From positions 1 through 64,000 of the forward strand of contig JAEZXR010000105.1 in assembly GCA_023419605.1 (NCBI GenBank): a stretch of DNA of 64,000 nucleotides, in the 5' to 3' direction. Each line of letters starts with the position of its first letter. Positions within the stretch are counted from its first letter, which is position 1. Shown in pieces: positions 51,256-60,469 of this stretch. Source of the DNA: Bacillota bacterium. GTDB taxonomy: Bacteria > Bacillota > Clostridia > Acetivibrionales > JAEZXR01. Both the position numbers and the translations under genes were made by a program. The notes under the pieces were generated by a model. It ran no database searches, was not told where the DNA came from, and saw only the letters and a list, made by a program, of their open reading frames with translations.

Positions 51256-53577
51256 ATGATGAAGAAAACACTGGGAATAATCCTATCCTTTACAGTAGCC
51301 ATGAATATGGCCTGCACCTCCGTATGGGCGGACGGCAGCTCAGATGCATCACTTCCGGCGAAGGGGAAAAATATCGAGGCTGGAAGTGAAGATGCTGTAC
51401 AGAAACAAAAGAGTTTGGATCAGATCATAAAACTGGTCAGGACAAAGCTGAAGATACCTGCTGAATATACCGAGTTTTCCAGTAACGTTAGCAGTTACGG
51501 TAAAACAACCTCCTGGTCTCTTCAATGGACCAGCCGTGACATAGGAACTTCACGGAATGGAGGAAGTTTGCAGGTAGGGGTGGATGAGAGGGGAAATATC
51601 ACCAGCTATACCTATTATAAATACAACAGAGACAGCGAGTACCGCAAGCGATTGCCGGCGATTTCGCGGGAGCAGGCACTGGAAGCGGCTAAAAAATTCA
51701 TATATTACATATCGCCTGAGATGGTTGATCAGATCGCCTTGGAGGAGGGAGGCTATGAACAGGAGATCGATTATCAAGGCAGCTACCGATTTACATTTTA
51801 TAGAAAATACAAGGGAATTCCTTTTTATGAAAACAGCCTTTCACTGACAGTGAGCGGCGACAGTGGAGAAGTAACAAATTACCTGCGTACCTGGATGGAG
51901 GATGCACAATTCCCGGAGGCGGACAAAACATTGAACCTGGAAGATGCAAAGAAAGCATTCCAGAATAAAATCGGAATTGCATTAAAGTATCGCCGGACCT
52001 ATGGAGATGAAAAGGTCAAAACATACCTGGAGTATTCACCGGTGAGTGCCGATCAGGGCTTCTCAATTGATGCCGTAACAGGCGAAAAGGTCCCCGATCG
52101 CAGCGGATATGGAATTTCCTATGAAATGAGCTATAAATATACGATGTATAAGCGGGAAGTTGCTGCATATTCTGACAAAATACAGCTTACGGAACAGGAG
52201 ATGGATGAAGTCACCCGTATAGAAAGTCTGATGCCCATTCAGGAGTTGGAGAAGCAGGCAAAAGGGATGACTGAACTGGGGTTATCGGATGGGTATACCT
52301 TAAGCCGCTACTCCATTAATAAAAATGGCAGCACCGGTGATTATGCCGCCAGGATGGATTTCGTAAAGCCTGTGTCGGAAAAGGAGCTGGGGGGAGAAAT
52401 ACCGCAGGAAAAAATCAAGACAATGATGGCGGCAGGAGATCTGGTACAGACAGTGAATGTAACCCTGAATGCAAAAACCGGAGAACTGTTATCGCTGAAC
52501 GCCTATGAAATGCTCAATGGCAGCAGTACAGCAAATACCATTGAAAGAAAAGAGCTGCAAAAGATGGCAGAAGGATTTTTGACCCGGTCTAAAGCTTCAA
52601 AGTTTTCGCAGCTTGCATTACAGGAAACACCTGAGAATCCCCAGTTGATCGGAGAAAAATATGGCTACTACAATTCAAATAATGGAGTTACCTTTGTCTA
52701 TACTCGAAATGTAAATGGACTCCCTTTTGAGGATAATTGGGTTGTAATGAATTTCGATGCTTCCTCCGGAGTACTCAACTATTACAACGAAGCCTGGGAT
52801 GATATAGAGTTTGTGCCTGCGGAGGGTGCCATAGGGTATGAACGCGCCTACAATGAGCTTTTTGACAAAGCTGGGTTACAGCTAAAATACATTACAAGTG
52901 CAGGTTCTGCCGGAGAGGCTGGACGGGTTTCTAAAGATGCACCAGGAACACGAGAGATCAAACTGGTATATGCTTTGGATAATAAAAAGCCTGCCTGCAT
53001 TGAAGCTAGAAGTGGTGAACTGATTGGCAGCCTGAATGCGGAGCCTTTCAAGGAAAAGAATTCCCTGTTGTTTGATGATATTCATAAGCATCCTGCCAGA
53101 GAGCAAATAAAGGCATTGGCAGAGATCGGGGTCCTTCCGCTTGAAAAAAATTTCCGGCCGGATGATCTCATTCTTCAAAAGGAATTTCTGCTAATGATAT
53201 CAAAGATTCGGGGAGGTTATCCCGCAGAGATTACATCGGGCTCCTTCAGCCAAAAGGAATCGGATGCCTTATACAGAATGCTGATCAATGACGGACTTTT
53301 GGAAGAGGAAGAACGGAATCCCGATGCTGTAGTGACCCGGGAAGAGGCGGTAAAATACCTGCTGCGATCTATCGGGTACAGGAAGTTTGCGGAACTGGAA
53401 GGCCTTTTTGATTGTTCATTTACGGATAAAAATGCCATAGACCCCAGACTGATTGGATATGTGGCAATTGCCAGATCCATGGGTATTGTTACGGGAACCA
53501 GCGGCTATTTCCAGCCGAAAAAGGAAATTACAAGAGCGGATGCTGTTATGATGCTGTATAATTATTTGAAGCAGTGA
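51256..53577 (+). CDS. YcdB/YcdC-repeat (PepSY-like) surface protein with SLH domains
   Basis: A 773-residue exported protein. It has a signal peptide (TLGIILSFTVAMNMACTSVWA), then two YcdB/PepSY-like units (SREQALEAAKKFIYYISPE with YRFTFYRKYKGIPFYENSL, and YNSNNGVTFVYTRNVNGLPFEDN). The C-terminal ~170 residues hold S-layer homology domains (FRPDDLILQKEFLLMI, VTREEAVKYLL, FQPKKEITRADAVMMLYNY) that bind wall polymer. Role unknown, perhaps protease inhibition by the PepSY-like part. ATG 51256 follows aaaggagg, 30 nt after the previous gene, so the two are probably an operon. Confidence 0.78.
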   Translation: MMKKTLGIILSFTVAMNMACTSVWADGSSDASLPAKGKNIEAGSEDAVQKQKSLDQIIKLVRTKLKIPAEYTEFSSNVSSYGKTTSWSLQWTSRDIGTSRNGGSLQVGVDERGNITSYTYYKYNRDSEYRKRLPAISREQALEAAKKFIYYISPEMVDQIALEEGGYEQEIDYQGSYRFTFYRKYKGIPFYENSLSLTVSGDSGEVTNYLRTWMEDAQFPEADKTLNLEDAKKAFQNKIGIALKYRRTYGDEKVKTYLEYSPVSADQGFSIDAVTGEKVPDRSGYGISYEMSYKYTMYKREVAAYSDKIQLTEQEMDEVTRIESLMPIQELEKQAKGMTELGLSDGYTLSRYSINKNGSTGDYAARMDFVKPVSEKELGGEIPQEKIKTMMAAGDLVQTVNVTLNAKTGELLSLNAYEMLNGSSTANTIERKELQKMAEGFLTRSKASKFSQLALQETPENPQLIGEKYGYYNSNNGVTFVYTRNVNGLPFEDNWVVMNFDASSGVLNYYNEAWDDIEFVPAEGAIGYERAYNELFDKAGLQLKYITSAGSAGEAGRVSKDAPGTREIKLVYALDNKKPACIEARSGELIGSLNAEPFKEKNSLLFDDIHKHPAREQIKALAEIGVLPLEKNFRPDDLILQKEFLLMISKIRGGYPAEITSGSFSQKESDALYRMLINDGLLEEEERNPDAVVTREEAVKYLLRSIGYRKFAELEGLFDCSFTDKNAIDPRLIGYVAIARSMGIVTGTSGYFQPKKEITRADAVMMLYNYLKQ

Positions 53578-53614
53578 TACAACGTTATAAGGCATGCGTC
53601 CCTGGATGAAGGGG

Positions 53615-53647
53615 AAATCCCCGACACGCTGCCTGTGTCGGGGATTT
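53615..53647 (+). terminator. Rho-independent terminator
   Basis: A 13-bp perfect stem AAATCCCCGACAC/GTGTCGGGGATTT with a 7-nt loop and a T-run. It ends the PstS-like/YcdB operon. Confidence 0.92.
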
Positions 53648-53740
53648 TTTACAGGTTTGAGTCCACAATTGCTTTGTTTTTACTCCTTTGAAATGAAATA
53701 GGAAAAATTTAATAAAATTATGTAAAATTATAGCAGGTTG

Positions 53741-53749
53741 TGATATAAT
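53741..53749 (+). promoter_or_regulatory. Extended -10 promoter element
   Basis: TGATATAAT is a perfect TGn-TATAAT, 67 nt before the GGDEF-EAL gene. The -35 is poor, as is usual with extended -10 sites. Confidence 0.6.
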
Positions 53750-53815
53750 ATGAGCCAATCAAGCTTATTCAAAGTTTTATAGTGCATAGAAGTCATACAT
53801 AGGGTGGGGTGCCTG

Positions 53816-56800
53816 ATGTTCAACAAAAATCGATGGATACATGTACTTTTGAATGCTGTAACTATTATTTCCGTTACCTTGATCGTAGGCGCATTGATCT
53901 ACTACTTTTCCTCCCAGTCCTTAATAAATAATCTAAAGGATTCTCTGGTAGAAATCGCTTCCCAGGGAGCGCGAAGTGTTGAAAAGGATATTGAGGCCCG
54001 TTTGAATATCATTGAAACTGTTGCCTCTATGGATACAATCAAAGACCCCGCTGTGGCTTGGGAGGATAAGCAGAAGATACTTCAGTCGGAAGTGGACAGG
54101 AACAGAATAAAGAGAATGAGCATCGCCAATGTAAGTGGGATATCACAGACGAATGAAGGGCTTCAGACGTATGTTGGCGACAGAAAGTATTTCATAAAAG
54201 CGTTAACAGGTCAGAAAAATGTATCCGATCCCGTCATAAGCAGGATTGATAATGAATTATCTACAACTTTTTCCGTTCCTATTATTTTTGAAAATAAAAT
54301 TGTGGGTGTACTTTATGCTACCTATAATGTAGAAGATCTATGCAGGATTGCAGAAGAAATAGAATTTGGTAACAGTGGTACCGCCTTCATAACCAATAGT
54401 GCTGCGCAACTCATCGCGTTCGAGGATCGGGAACTGCTGTACGCTACCTATACAAAGCAGCAATGGGTTGAGAGTAATCCTGATTTTCAATCCATTAAGG
54501 AGCTGCAAAGACAGATTCCTTTTACAAAAAGCGGCGTTGGAGAATACACCTATGGGGCTGAAAGGCGTTTCGCAGCGTATGCGCCCATTAAAGGGACCGA
54601 TTGGTTTCTCGTAGTTTCTGCTCCTAAAAGTCATGTATTCAGAGATATATACCAATTTCTTATGTTTGCCATGTGTGTGGTTTTACTTATAGCAGTGGGT
54701 TTTGTAGTTATGAGTGTCCATATGGAGTACCTGAGAAGAACGCTTGGGAAGGAAAGAATTAAATACAGAACAGCGATTAATACCTCCAAACTTTTGGTGA
54801 TTGCAATTGACCCCAAGGGGACCATCCTGGACGTAAACAAACATGCACGGATAAGAACGGGACTGAGAATCAGTGAAGTCATAGGGAAAAAAACAATCTT
54901 CGATCTTGTTCCGGAGAACAACAGGGATAAAGCCGAGCAGATATTGTGCAGCATAAAAGACGGTAAAGTGCTGAATGGATTTGAAATGCCCCTTATGGAT
55001 AAAGACGGAGCGCCCTGCCATGTCCTTTGGAATGTAAGCTTTATAAAGGATAAAGAGGATGACGGCATACAGATCGAAATCCTTGGAATCGATATGACGG
55101 ACCGGGTCGAGTATGAAAAAAAGATACTGGCTACCCATGATGAGCTGACGGCACTTTATGAAGAACTGACGGCGTCGGAAGAAGAGTTGAAGCAGCAGTT
55201 CGGCGAGCTTGCGGATAACCAGGATCAACTGCGGAGAAGCGAAGAAAGATACAGCTTCGTCATTGAGGCTTCGGATATGGGGATATGGGACTATGATCTG
55301 CTTACGGGCCAGAGAGTGTACTCTCCCCGATGGTATGAAATCTTCGGAATGGATCCGAAAAAGTCCGGAATGAATGAGAGCGAGTGGAATTGGTATGAGC
55401 ATGTTCATCCGGATGATTCCGAAAAGGTCAGACACATTATTGAAGAGCATCTTGAAAAGAAAACCGGATATTATGAATGTGAATGCAGGGTGAAAATAGC
55501 CGACGGGCAGTACAAGTGGGTAAAAGCTGTAGGAAGGACTTTATGGGATTTGGCCGGGAATCCCGTTCGGATGGCCGGGTCCCATACGGATATAACGGAG
55601 GAAAAGGAATATGAGAACCGAATTCAGCGGTTAGCGTACTATGATGGGTTGACAGGACTGCCAAACCGTGTTCAGTTGGAAGAAAAGGCGAGTGCGCTCA
55701 TACGGGAAGGAAAGCGCAGAGCGGCGCTATTCTTCATAGATATTGATAATTTTAAATACGTCAACGATTCCTTCGGGCACCCCTTCGGCGATAGCCTGAT
55801 TATCGAAATGAGCAACCGGATCACTTCCATTACAGCGGCAGAGAATCTGGTCGCCAGGCTTGGCGGAGATGAAATGACCGTTCTGATGGTGGATATAAGG
55901 AATGTAGAGCAAGTAAAAAAGTTTGCCAATGAACTTGTAGATATATTAAACATAAACTGCAGTACGCAAGGGGTAACACTCAATGTGTCTGCCAGCATCG
56001 GGATTGCCATGTTTCCCGAAGATGGGGAAAGCTTTGAGGAACTGCTGAAGAATGCGGATACAGCCATGTATAGAGCTAAGGAATCGGGAAAGCGGCATTA
56101 CAGATTTTACAACAAGGAAATGAACAAGGCAATCTATGATAGGATAATGATGGAAAGCAACCTGCGAAGGGCCATCAGTGATAACGAGTTTGTTTTATAC
56201 TATCAGCCTCAGTATGATGTAAAAGAAGGGACAATCCGTGGGTTTGAGGCACTCCTGCGATGGAATGATCCTGTAAATGGATTCATTTCCCCACTGAGGT
56301 TTGTACCGTTGGCAGAAGAAACCGAGTTGATCATTCCTATCGGGAAATGGGTACTGAAATCAGCTTGCGAATTTATCGTACGAATGCATAGAAACGGGTT
56401 TGATGGATTGTCCATCTCGGTAAATGTCTCGGTTATCCAACTGCTGCAGGATGATTTTGTGGACAATGTCCTGGAAATTCTGTGTGAAACCGGCATGAAT
56501 CCGGAATGTTTGGAGCTTGAAATAACAGAGAGCATACTCATGGAATGTATAGAATCCAACCTGGAGAAAATAGAGAGGCTGAGAAGGGAAAGGATACGGG
56601 TTGCCCTGGACGATTTTGGTACAGGCTATTCTTCCTTGACATACCTCAAGCAGCTTCCCATCACTACTCTGAAGATTGAAAGAGCCTTTGTGCATAATAT
56701 GGTGAAGTGCAAGGAAGATCGAGATATCACATCTGCTATTATCACCCTGGCGCACTTGCTGGGAGTCGGTGTTGTAGCAGAAGGAGTGGAGACTTGGGAT

Positions 56801-56920
56801 CAGCTGGCCTGCCTGGAGGAACTGCATTGTGATATGATACAGGGGTATCTTGCCAGTACCCCTTTACCGGAAGTAGAAATCATCGGGTCCATGGAGACTC
56901 TTCGGAGATTGTGGGCGTGA
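53816..56920 (+). CDS. Membrane c-di-GMP signalling protein: Cache, two PAS, GGDEF (GGDEM) and EAL
   Basis: About 1034 residues. An outside dCache sensor (~35-270) lies between two membrane segments. PAS 1 is at ~315-440, a short coiled coil rich in Glu at ~445-485, PAS 2 at ~485-600, GGDEF at ~610-770 and EAL at ~785-1030. The GGDEF signature reads RLGGDEM, with Met for Phe, and no RxxD inhibitory site is seen. The EAL domain keeps EALLRW, SVNVS, EITES and DDFGTGYSSL, so phosphodiesterase activity is likely. LKIERAF replaces the usual LKIDRSF. ATG 53816 or GTG 53804 starts it. Confidence 0.85.
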   Translation: MFNKNRWIHVLLNAVTIISVTLIVGALIYYFSSQSLINNLKDSLVEIASQGARSVEKDIEARLNIIETVASMDTIKDPAVAWEDKQKILQSEVDRNRIKRMSIANVSGISQTNEGLQTYVGDRKYFIKALTGQKNVSDPVISRIDNELSTTFSVPIIFENKIVGVLYATYNVEDLCRIAEEIEFGNSGTAFITNSAAQLIAFEDRELLYATYTKQQWVESNPDFQSIKELQRQIPFTKSGVGEYTYGAERRFAAYAPIKGTDWFLVVSAPKSHVFRDIYQFLMFAMCVVLLIAVGFVVMSVHMEYLRRTLGKERIKYRTAINTSKLLVIAIDPKGTILDVNKHARIRTGLRISEVIGKKTIFDLVPENNRDKAEQILCSIKDGKVLNGFEMPLMDKDGAPCHVLWNVSFIKDKEDDGIQIEILGIDMTDRVEYEKKILATHDELTALYEELTASEEELKQQFGELADNQDQLRRSEERYSFVIEASDMGIWDYDLLTGQRVYSPRWYEIFGMDPKKSGMNESEWNWYEHVHPDDSEKVRHIIEEHLEKKTGYYECECRVKIADGQYKWVKAVGRTLWDLAGNPVRMAGSHTDITEEKEYENRIQRLAYYDGLTGLPNRVQLEEKASALIREGKRRAALFFIDIDNFKYVNDSFGHPFGDSLIIEMSNRITSITAAENLVARLGGDEMTVLMVDIRNVEQVKKFANELVDILNINCSTQGVTLNVSASIGIAMFPEDGESFEELLKNADTAMYRAKESGKRHYRFYNKEMNKAIYDRIMMESNLRRAISDNEFVLYYQPQYDVKEGTIRGFEALLRWNDPVNGFISPLRFVPLAEETELIIPIGKWVLKSACEFIVRMHRNGFDGLSISVNVSVIQLLQDDFVDNVLEILCETGMNPECLELEITESILMECIESNLEKIERLRRERIRVALDDFGTGYSSLTYLKQLPITTLKIERAFVHNMVKCKEDRDITSAIITLAHLLGVGVVAEGVETWDQLACLEELHCDMIQGYLASTPLPEVEIIGSMETLRRLWA

Positions 56921-56954
56921 GGGAAGCGGCGAATAACAGGAAAGGTTTGATACG

Positions 56955-58331
56955 TTGAAGATTGGTGCTGCCTATGAAGTGCAAATTATCGGGATGACGC
57001 AGGATGGCTGTGGAATCGGCTTGGTTGATGGAGTCAAGGTTTTCGTGATAGGTGCTGTACTGGGGGAAAAAGTACAGGTGCAGATCACGAAAATCTGCGA
57101 GGAATACGCTGCGGCAAAAATTACTTCGATGGTGACTGCAGGCGTTCAAAGAGTGGAGCATTTCTGCAGTCATTTTGGAGAGTGCGGAGGATGTGCATTT
57201 CAGAATATAGCTTATGAGGATCAGTTAAAGATAAAAACGGAGATGGTACGAGAAGCCCTGGTGCGGGTTGCAGAGCTTGATGACCATAAAGTGGAGAAGA
57301 CCATTGGCATGGAATTACCTCTTCGGTATAGGAATAAGGCCCTTTATCCTATTGGAGAAACTGCCTTTACAACAACGATCGGATTTTACAGAACCCGGTC
57401 GAATCAGGTGGTAGACGTCGCGGAATGCGGTATTCAACAGGAAATAAGTAATAAGGTAAAGGAAGTAGTTAAGAACTACATCAAAAGCCAGGGACTCCCG
57501 ATCTACCATAAAGAGCGTGGACAAGGACTGGTACGCCATCTGGTAACCCGTACCAGCCGGAAAACGGGAGAGGTAATGGCGATACTGGTTATCAATGGAG
57601 ATACCCTTCCAGCAGCGGAGCAGTTTGTTACCGCCTTGGTACAGGCTGTTCCGCAAGTGAAAAGCATATACATAAACATAAATAAGGATGCAGGAAATAA
57701 TGTCATGGGGTTCGAAAATCTGCTGATCTACGGACAGCCTACCATTACCGATACCATCGGCAAGTTCCTGTTTGATATTTCACCTCTTTCCTTTTTCCAG
57801 GTGAATCCTATCCAGACGGAAGTGTTATATGACAAAGTGGTCGAATATGCCGGATTAACGGGACGTGAGACTGTGCTGGATCTTTACTGCGGAATCGGAA
57901 CCATATCCCTGTATCTGGCGGAGAAAGCCCGGAGAGTGATCGGGGTGGAGGCTGTGGAAGAGGCTGTCGAGGATGCTGTAAGAAATGCGAAGCGAAATGG
58001 AGTAGAAAATGTTGAGTTTGTAAGCGGCAGGGTGGAACAACGGATGGAGCAGGTTTCAGTACAGGTGGGGAAGGTGGATGTTGTGGTAATTGACCCGCCA
58101 AGGAAAGGGTGCAAGGTAGCAGTTTTAAATGCACTTTCCAGGCTGAAGCCGGACCGGATCGTGTATGTTTCCTGTAATCCCACGACCCTGGCGAGAGATG
58201 TAAAGCTTCTGTTGGAGAAGGGTTTCAGCCTGGAGGCTGTCCAGCCGGTAGATATGTTTCCACATACGGCGCACGTTGAAACGATAATAATGATGACGAA
58301 TTGTGGTTTTGGGAAGAATATCCGGATATAA
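56955..58331 (+). CDS. rlmD: 23S rRNA (uracil-C5)-methyltransferase, RlmD/RumA family
   Basis: A 458-residue TrmA/RlmD-family methyltransferase. It has a TRAM domain (~1-60), an iron-sulfur cluster motif FCSHFGECGGCAFQ near 75 (C-x5-C-x2-C, plus a later Cys), SAM motif LDLYCGIGTISLYLA near 310 and the catalytic cysteine in YVSCNPTTLARD near 415. It methylates U in 23S rRNA; the exact position (U1939 or U747 type) cannot be told. TTG start at 56955 behind ggaaagg. Confidence 0.9.
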   Translation: MKIGAAYEVQIIGMTQDGCGIGLVDGVKVFVIGAVLGEKVQVQITKICEEYAAAKITSMVTAGVQRVEHFCSHFGECGGCAFQNIAYEDQLKIKTEMVREALVRVAELDDHKVEKTIGMELPLRYRNKALYPIGETAFTTTIGFYRTRSNQVVDVAECGIQQEISNKVKEVVKNYIKSQGLPIYHKERGQGLVRHLVTRTSRKTGEVMAILVINGDTLPAAEQFVTALVQAVPQVKSIYININKDAGNNVMGFENLLIYGQPTITDTIGKFLFDISPLSFFQVNPIQTEVLYDKVVEYAGLTGRETVLDLYCGIGTISLYLAEKARRVIGVEAVEEAVEDAVRNAKRNGVENVEFVSGRVEQRMEQVSVQVGKVDVVVIDPPRKGCKVAVLNALSRLKPDRIVYVSCNPTTLARDVKLLLEKGFSLEAVQPVDMFPHTAHVETIIMMTNCGFGKNIRI

Positions 58332-58446
58332 GTACTTCGACCATTGAGGTGACACTGGTCGGATTACTGAAAGAGGGGTATATAATAAAAACAGGTGCAG
58401 GCAAGAAAACGGCATATATACGAAATACGGAATATGTACAATAGCA

Positions 58447-58578
58447 ATGGGGAATGAGGTGCTACGCCATGGCAAGTACGGCAACTTTTCAAAGCAGCAT
58501 TTCTGTGTGTCCTGCGAGAGGATCAATTATACTCCCATTGAATTGAAAGAGATTACTAAAACCATAAGCAAACTGTAA
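58447..58578 (+). pseudogene. Short zinc-ribbon-like fragment (probable remnant)
   Basis: A 43-codon frame, too short for usual gene calls, reading HGKYGNFSKQHFCVSCERINYTP and resembling the zinc-ribbon tails (GKYGxFxGCSNYPxC) of topoisomerases and nucleases. It has no ribosome site. The 115 nt before it hold nothing recognisable. Probably a leftover gene end. Confidence 0.3.
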
Positions 58579-58610
58579 TACATTTGAAGGGAAAGTGAGA
58601 AGACGAAAAG

Positions 58611-58892
58611 ATGGGACACTATTGCAGAATATGAGGAAGAACAAGAGCCAATAAGAAGTTTTCAGGGAAGGGACATAAAAATCATGTGTGTAAGGACTGT
58701 TCCGGCAAATCCGGCAGAAAAGCGAAGAAAAACGAAATAAACGAAAACACTTTTGACGAAGAAATCCTGATGCCATCAAATGCCGCCTCCATCCAATCGG
58801 AAAGCGCATGTCAGAAAGACAACGGATTTTCTGAAATCGATTTTGAAAAAGAAAAGGCAGAGGATGAGAAGGATGAAGAACTGCCATTTTGA
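58611..58892 (+). pseudogene. Small zinc-ribbon protein interrupted by an in-frame UGA
   Basis: From ATG 58611 (gaagggaaag upstream) the frame reads MGHYCRI, UGA at 58632-58634, then GRTRANKKFSGKGHKNHVCKDCSGKSG and an acidic tail ending 58892. The pattern CRI-x-GR and CKDC implies a C-x2-C...C-x2-C zinc ribbon in which TGA stands where the second Cys (TGC or TGT) is expected. A one-base nonsense change, a sequencing error, or recoding are possible. No selenocysteine insertion hairpin is evident just after it. The intact part from ATG 58686 is 68 residues. The SEC-C gene follows after 14 nt. Confidence 0.6.
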
Positions 58893-58906
58893 AAGAGGGA
58901 ATATAA

Positions 58907-60139
58907 ATGGACGAAAAAATTGATAAGAAAACAGAAGCAGCGCTGGTGAAAGCGCTGGAAAATGTGAAGGCCTTTGGACAGCGGCTGCAGGAAAACAGGG
59001 AGAAACGGCTTTGGAAGGAAGTCAATATTCCATGCAGCCTTCACGAAGCCGTGAATGAATTAACAAAGGATGAAATGGATAAGATCCGCAAAAATTATGA
59101 TCTTAAAAATTTAAGCGCGCTCAAAAAGCCGCAGTTGGCAGCGGAGCTTGCCAGGCTGATTCCCTTGAAGTTCAAAAATGCCATCTATACTTTGGACCAG
59201 GGCAGATATGATTTTATCAAATCAATCATCGGAAACTCGGGAGTCATACCGGACATCGGCATTTCGGTCTCCAATGCGGAGGCCCTGATGAAATACAGCA
59301 TGGTCTTTCCCGGCATTTATGAGGACGAAAAGGTGCTGTTCATACCAACCGAGCTGATAGGAATTTTTACTCAGGCAGACGGCAGTGAGCTGGAAAGCGT
59401 TGTCCGGCGGAACACCGAGTGGATACGCTTAACTCATGGCCTCCTTTACTATTATGGAGTTATGGAAGCATGGCTCATTAAAGAAACGATTGAGGAGCTT
59501 ACAGGTAAGGAAATTGATTTCTCGGAATATATAAAGGTGATGTCCTTTGCTTGTGATTTCTATGGGCTGGTTCGCAGCACTCCCCACGGATACAAGGACG
59601 ACAGGGTCTTTGATGCAAAGAAGATAGCGGAAGAGCATGAAATGCGGCAGGGGGTTGATTATTATCCCTTTACAAAAAAGCAGCTGTTAAGAGCAGGTGA
59701 TCCGGATTATGTCGACAGAACACCCCAGATGAACAGCTTTATCAGTTTTCTTTCAGAGCATTACCATTTAGAGGAGCAGGAAACAAATGAAATTGCATCG
59801 CAAATAATAAACATGATTAATTCTGATTCAAAACCCACGCTGATAATTCAGTATCTGCAGAGCTGGCTGGAGTTTCCGTCCTTTGAATTTGCACAGGTAC
59901 TGACCGCAAAAATAATGGAGCTATATAATAATACCCGTCAGTGGGCTTTAAAGGGTCATACTCCCAATGAACTGTTCCAGAAAGAAAAGAAATTCTTAAA
60001 GCCTTTACCTGAAATGCCCTTTGAAGCAGGCCTGCCAAATGCTAAAGTAATTGATCTGGCTACCCGTGCCAAGGCAGGTCGAAATGACCCCTGCCCGTGC
60101 GGCAGCGGGAAGAAATATAAAAAGTGCTGTGGGCGTTAA
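58907..60139 (+). CDS. SEC-C motif-containing protein
   Basis: A 410-residue cytosolic protein ending in a SEC-C zinc motif GRNDPCPCGSGKKYKKCCGR, also found at the C-terminus of SecA, where it binds zinc and SecB or ribosomes. Residues ~50-90 (LSALKKPQLAAELARLIP) look like a SAP or Rho-N-type helix-extension-helix. The middle is helical and unassigned. Possibly a nucleic-acid- or ribosome-associated factor. It has a good ribosome site (aaagaggg). Confidence 0.75.
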   Translation: MDEKIDKKTEAALVKALENVKAFGQRLQENREKRLWKEVNIPCSLHEAVNELTKDEMDKIRKNYDLKNLSALKKPQLAAELARLIPLKFKNAIYTLDQGRYDFIKSIIGNSGVIPDIGISVSNAEALMKYSMVFPGIYEDEKVLFIPTELIGIFTQADGSELESVVRRNTEWIRLTHGLLYYYGVMEAWLIKETIEELTGKEIDFSEYIKVMSFACDFYGLVRSTPHGYKDDRVFDAKKIAEEHEMRQGVDYYPFTKKQLLRAGDPDYVDRTPQMNSFISFLSEHYHLEEQETNEIASQIINMINSDSKPTLIIQYLQSWLEFPSFEFAQVLTAKIMELYNNTRQWALKGHTPNELFQKEKKFLKPLPEMPFEAGLPNAKVIDLATRAKAGRNDPCPCGSGKKYKKCCGR

Positions 60140-60249
60140 GGGTTTTTCAGTCCACCCTTGAGTATATAAAAAAGATGACAGAATATTTATACAGAATAAC
60201 TCAGAATGGTGCGGAATAAATGGTAACATATTTTAATCATAAAAAAAGC

Positions 60250-60291
60250 AAAATAATTATCCCCGGGCCCAGCCGGGGGATAATTATTTTT
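60250..60291. terminator. Rho-independent terminator after the SEC-C gene
   Basis: AAAATAATTATCCCCGG pairs with its complement (one bulged G) and ends in TTTTT. It lies in the 330-nt gap before the TetR gene. Confidence 0.88.
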
Positions 60292-60396
60292 GGCGTTTTA
60301 TAAATGTAAGACGAGGCTATGCTTCTGCCAACATTTCTGTCGCCTGATTGTTTTCAATATAAACTTGCTAAAATTAAGAATAATTTTCCAAATGTG

Positions 60397-60446
60397 TTGA
60401 CCTGAAAGGTAAATAAATATATAATATTATTGACCTGTTAGGTAAA
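60397..60446 (+). promoter_or_regulatory. TetR-gene promoter with two operators
   Basis: TTGACC (60397-60402), a 17-nt spacer and TATAAT (60420-60425) form the promoter. TTGACCTGAAAGGTAAA at 60397-60413 and TTGACCTGTTAGGTAAA at 60430-60446 are near-identical sites with an ACCT-n2/3-AGGT dyad, placed over the -35 and the start point, 33 bp apart. Confidence 0.75.
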
Positions 60447-60469
60447 AACCGAGGGAATAAGGTGATCTT

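Noticed and set aside
57808..58183. Pro/Ser-rich minus-strand frames opposite rlmD
   Set aside because: They are shadows of the methyltransferase reading frame in another register.
58632..58634. Selenocysteine codon
   Set aside because: No convincing bacterial insertion hairpin follows within the usual distance, and homologous context favours a Cys codon mutated to stop; kept only as a question.
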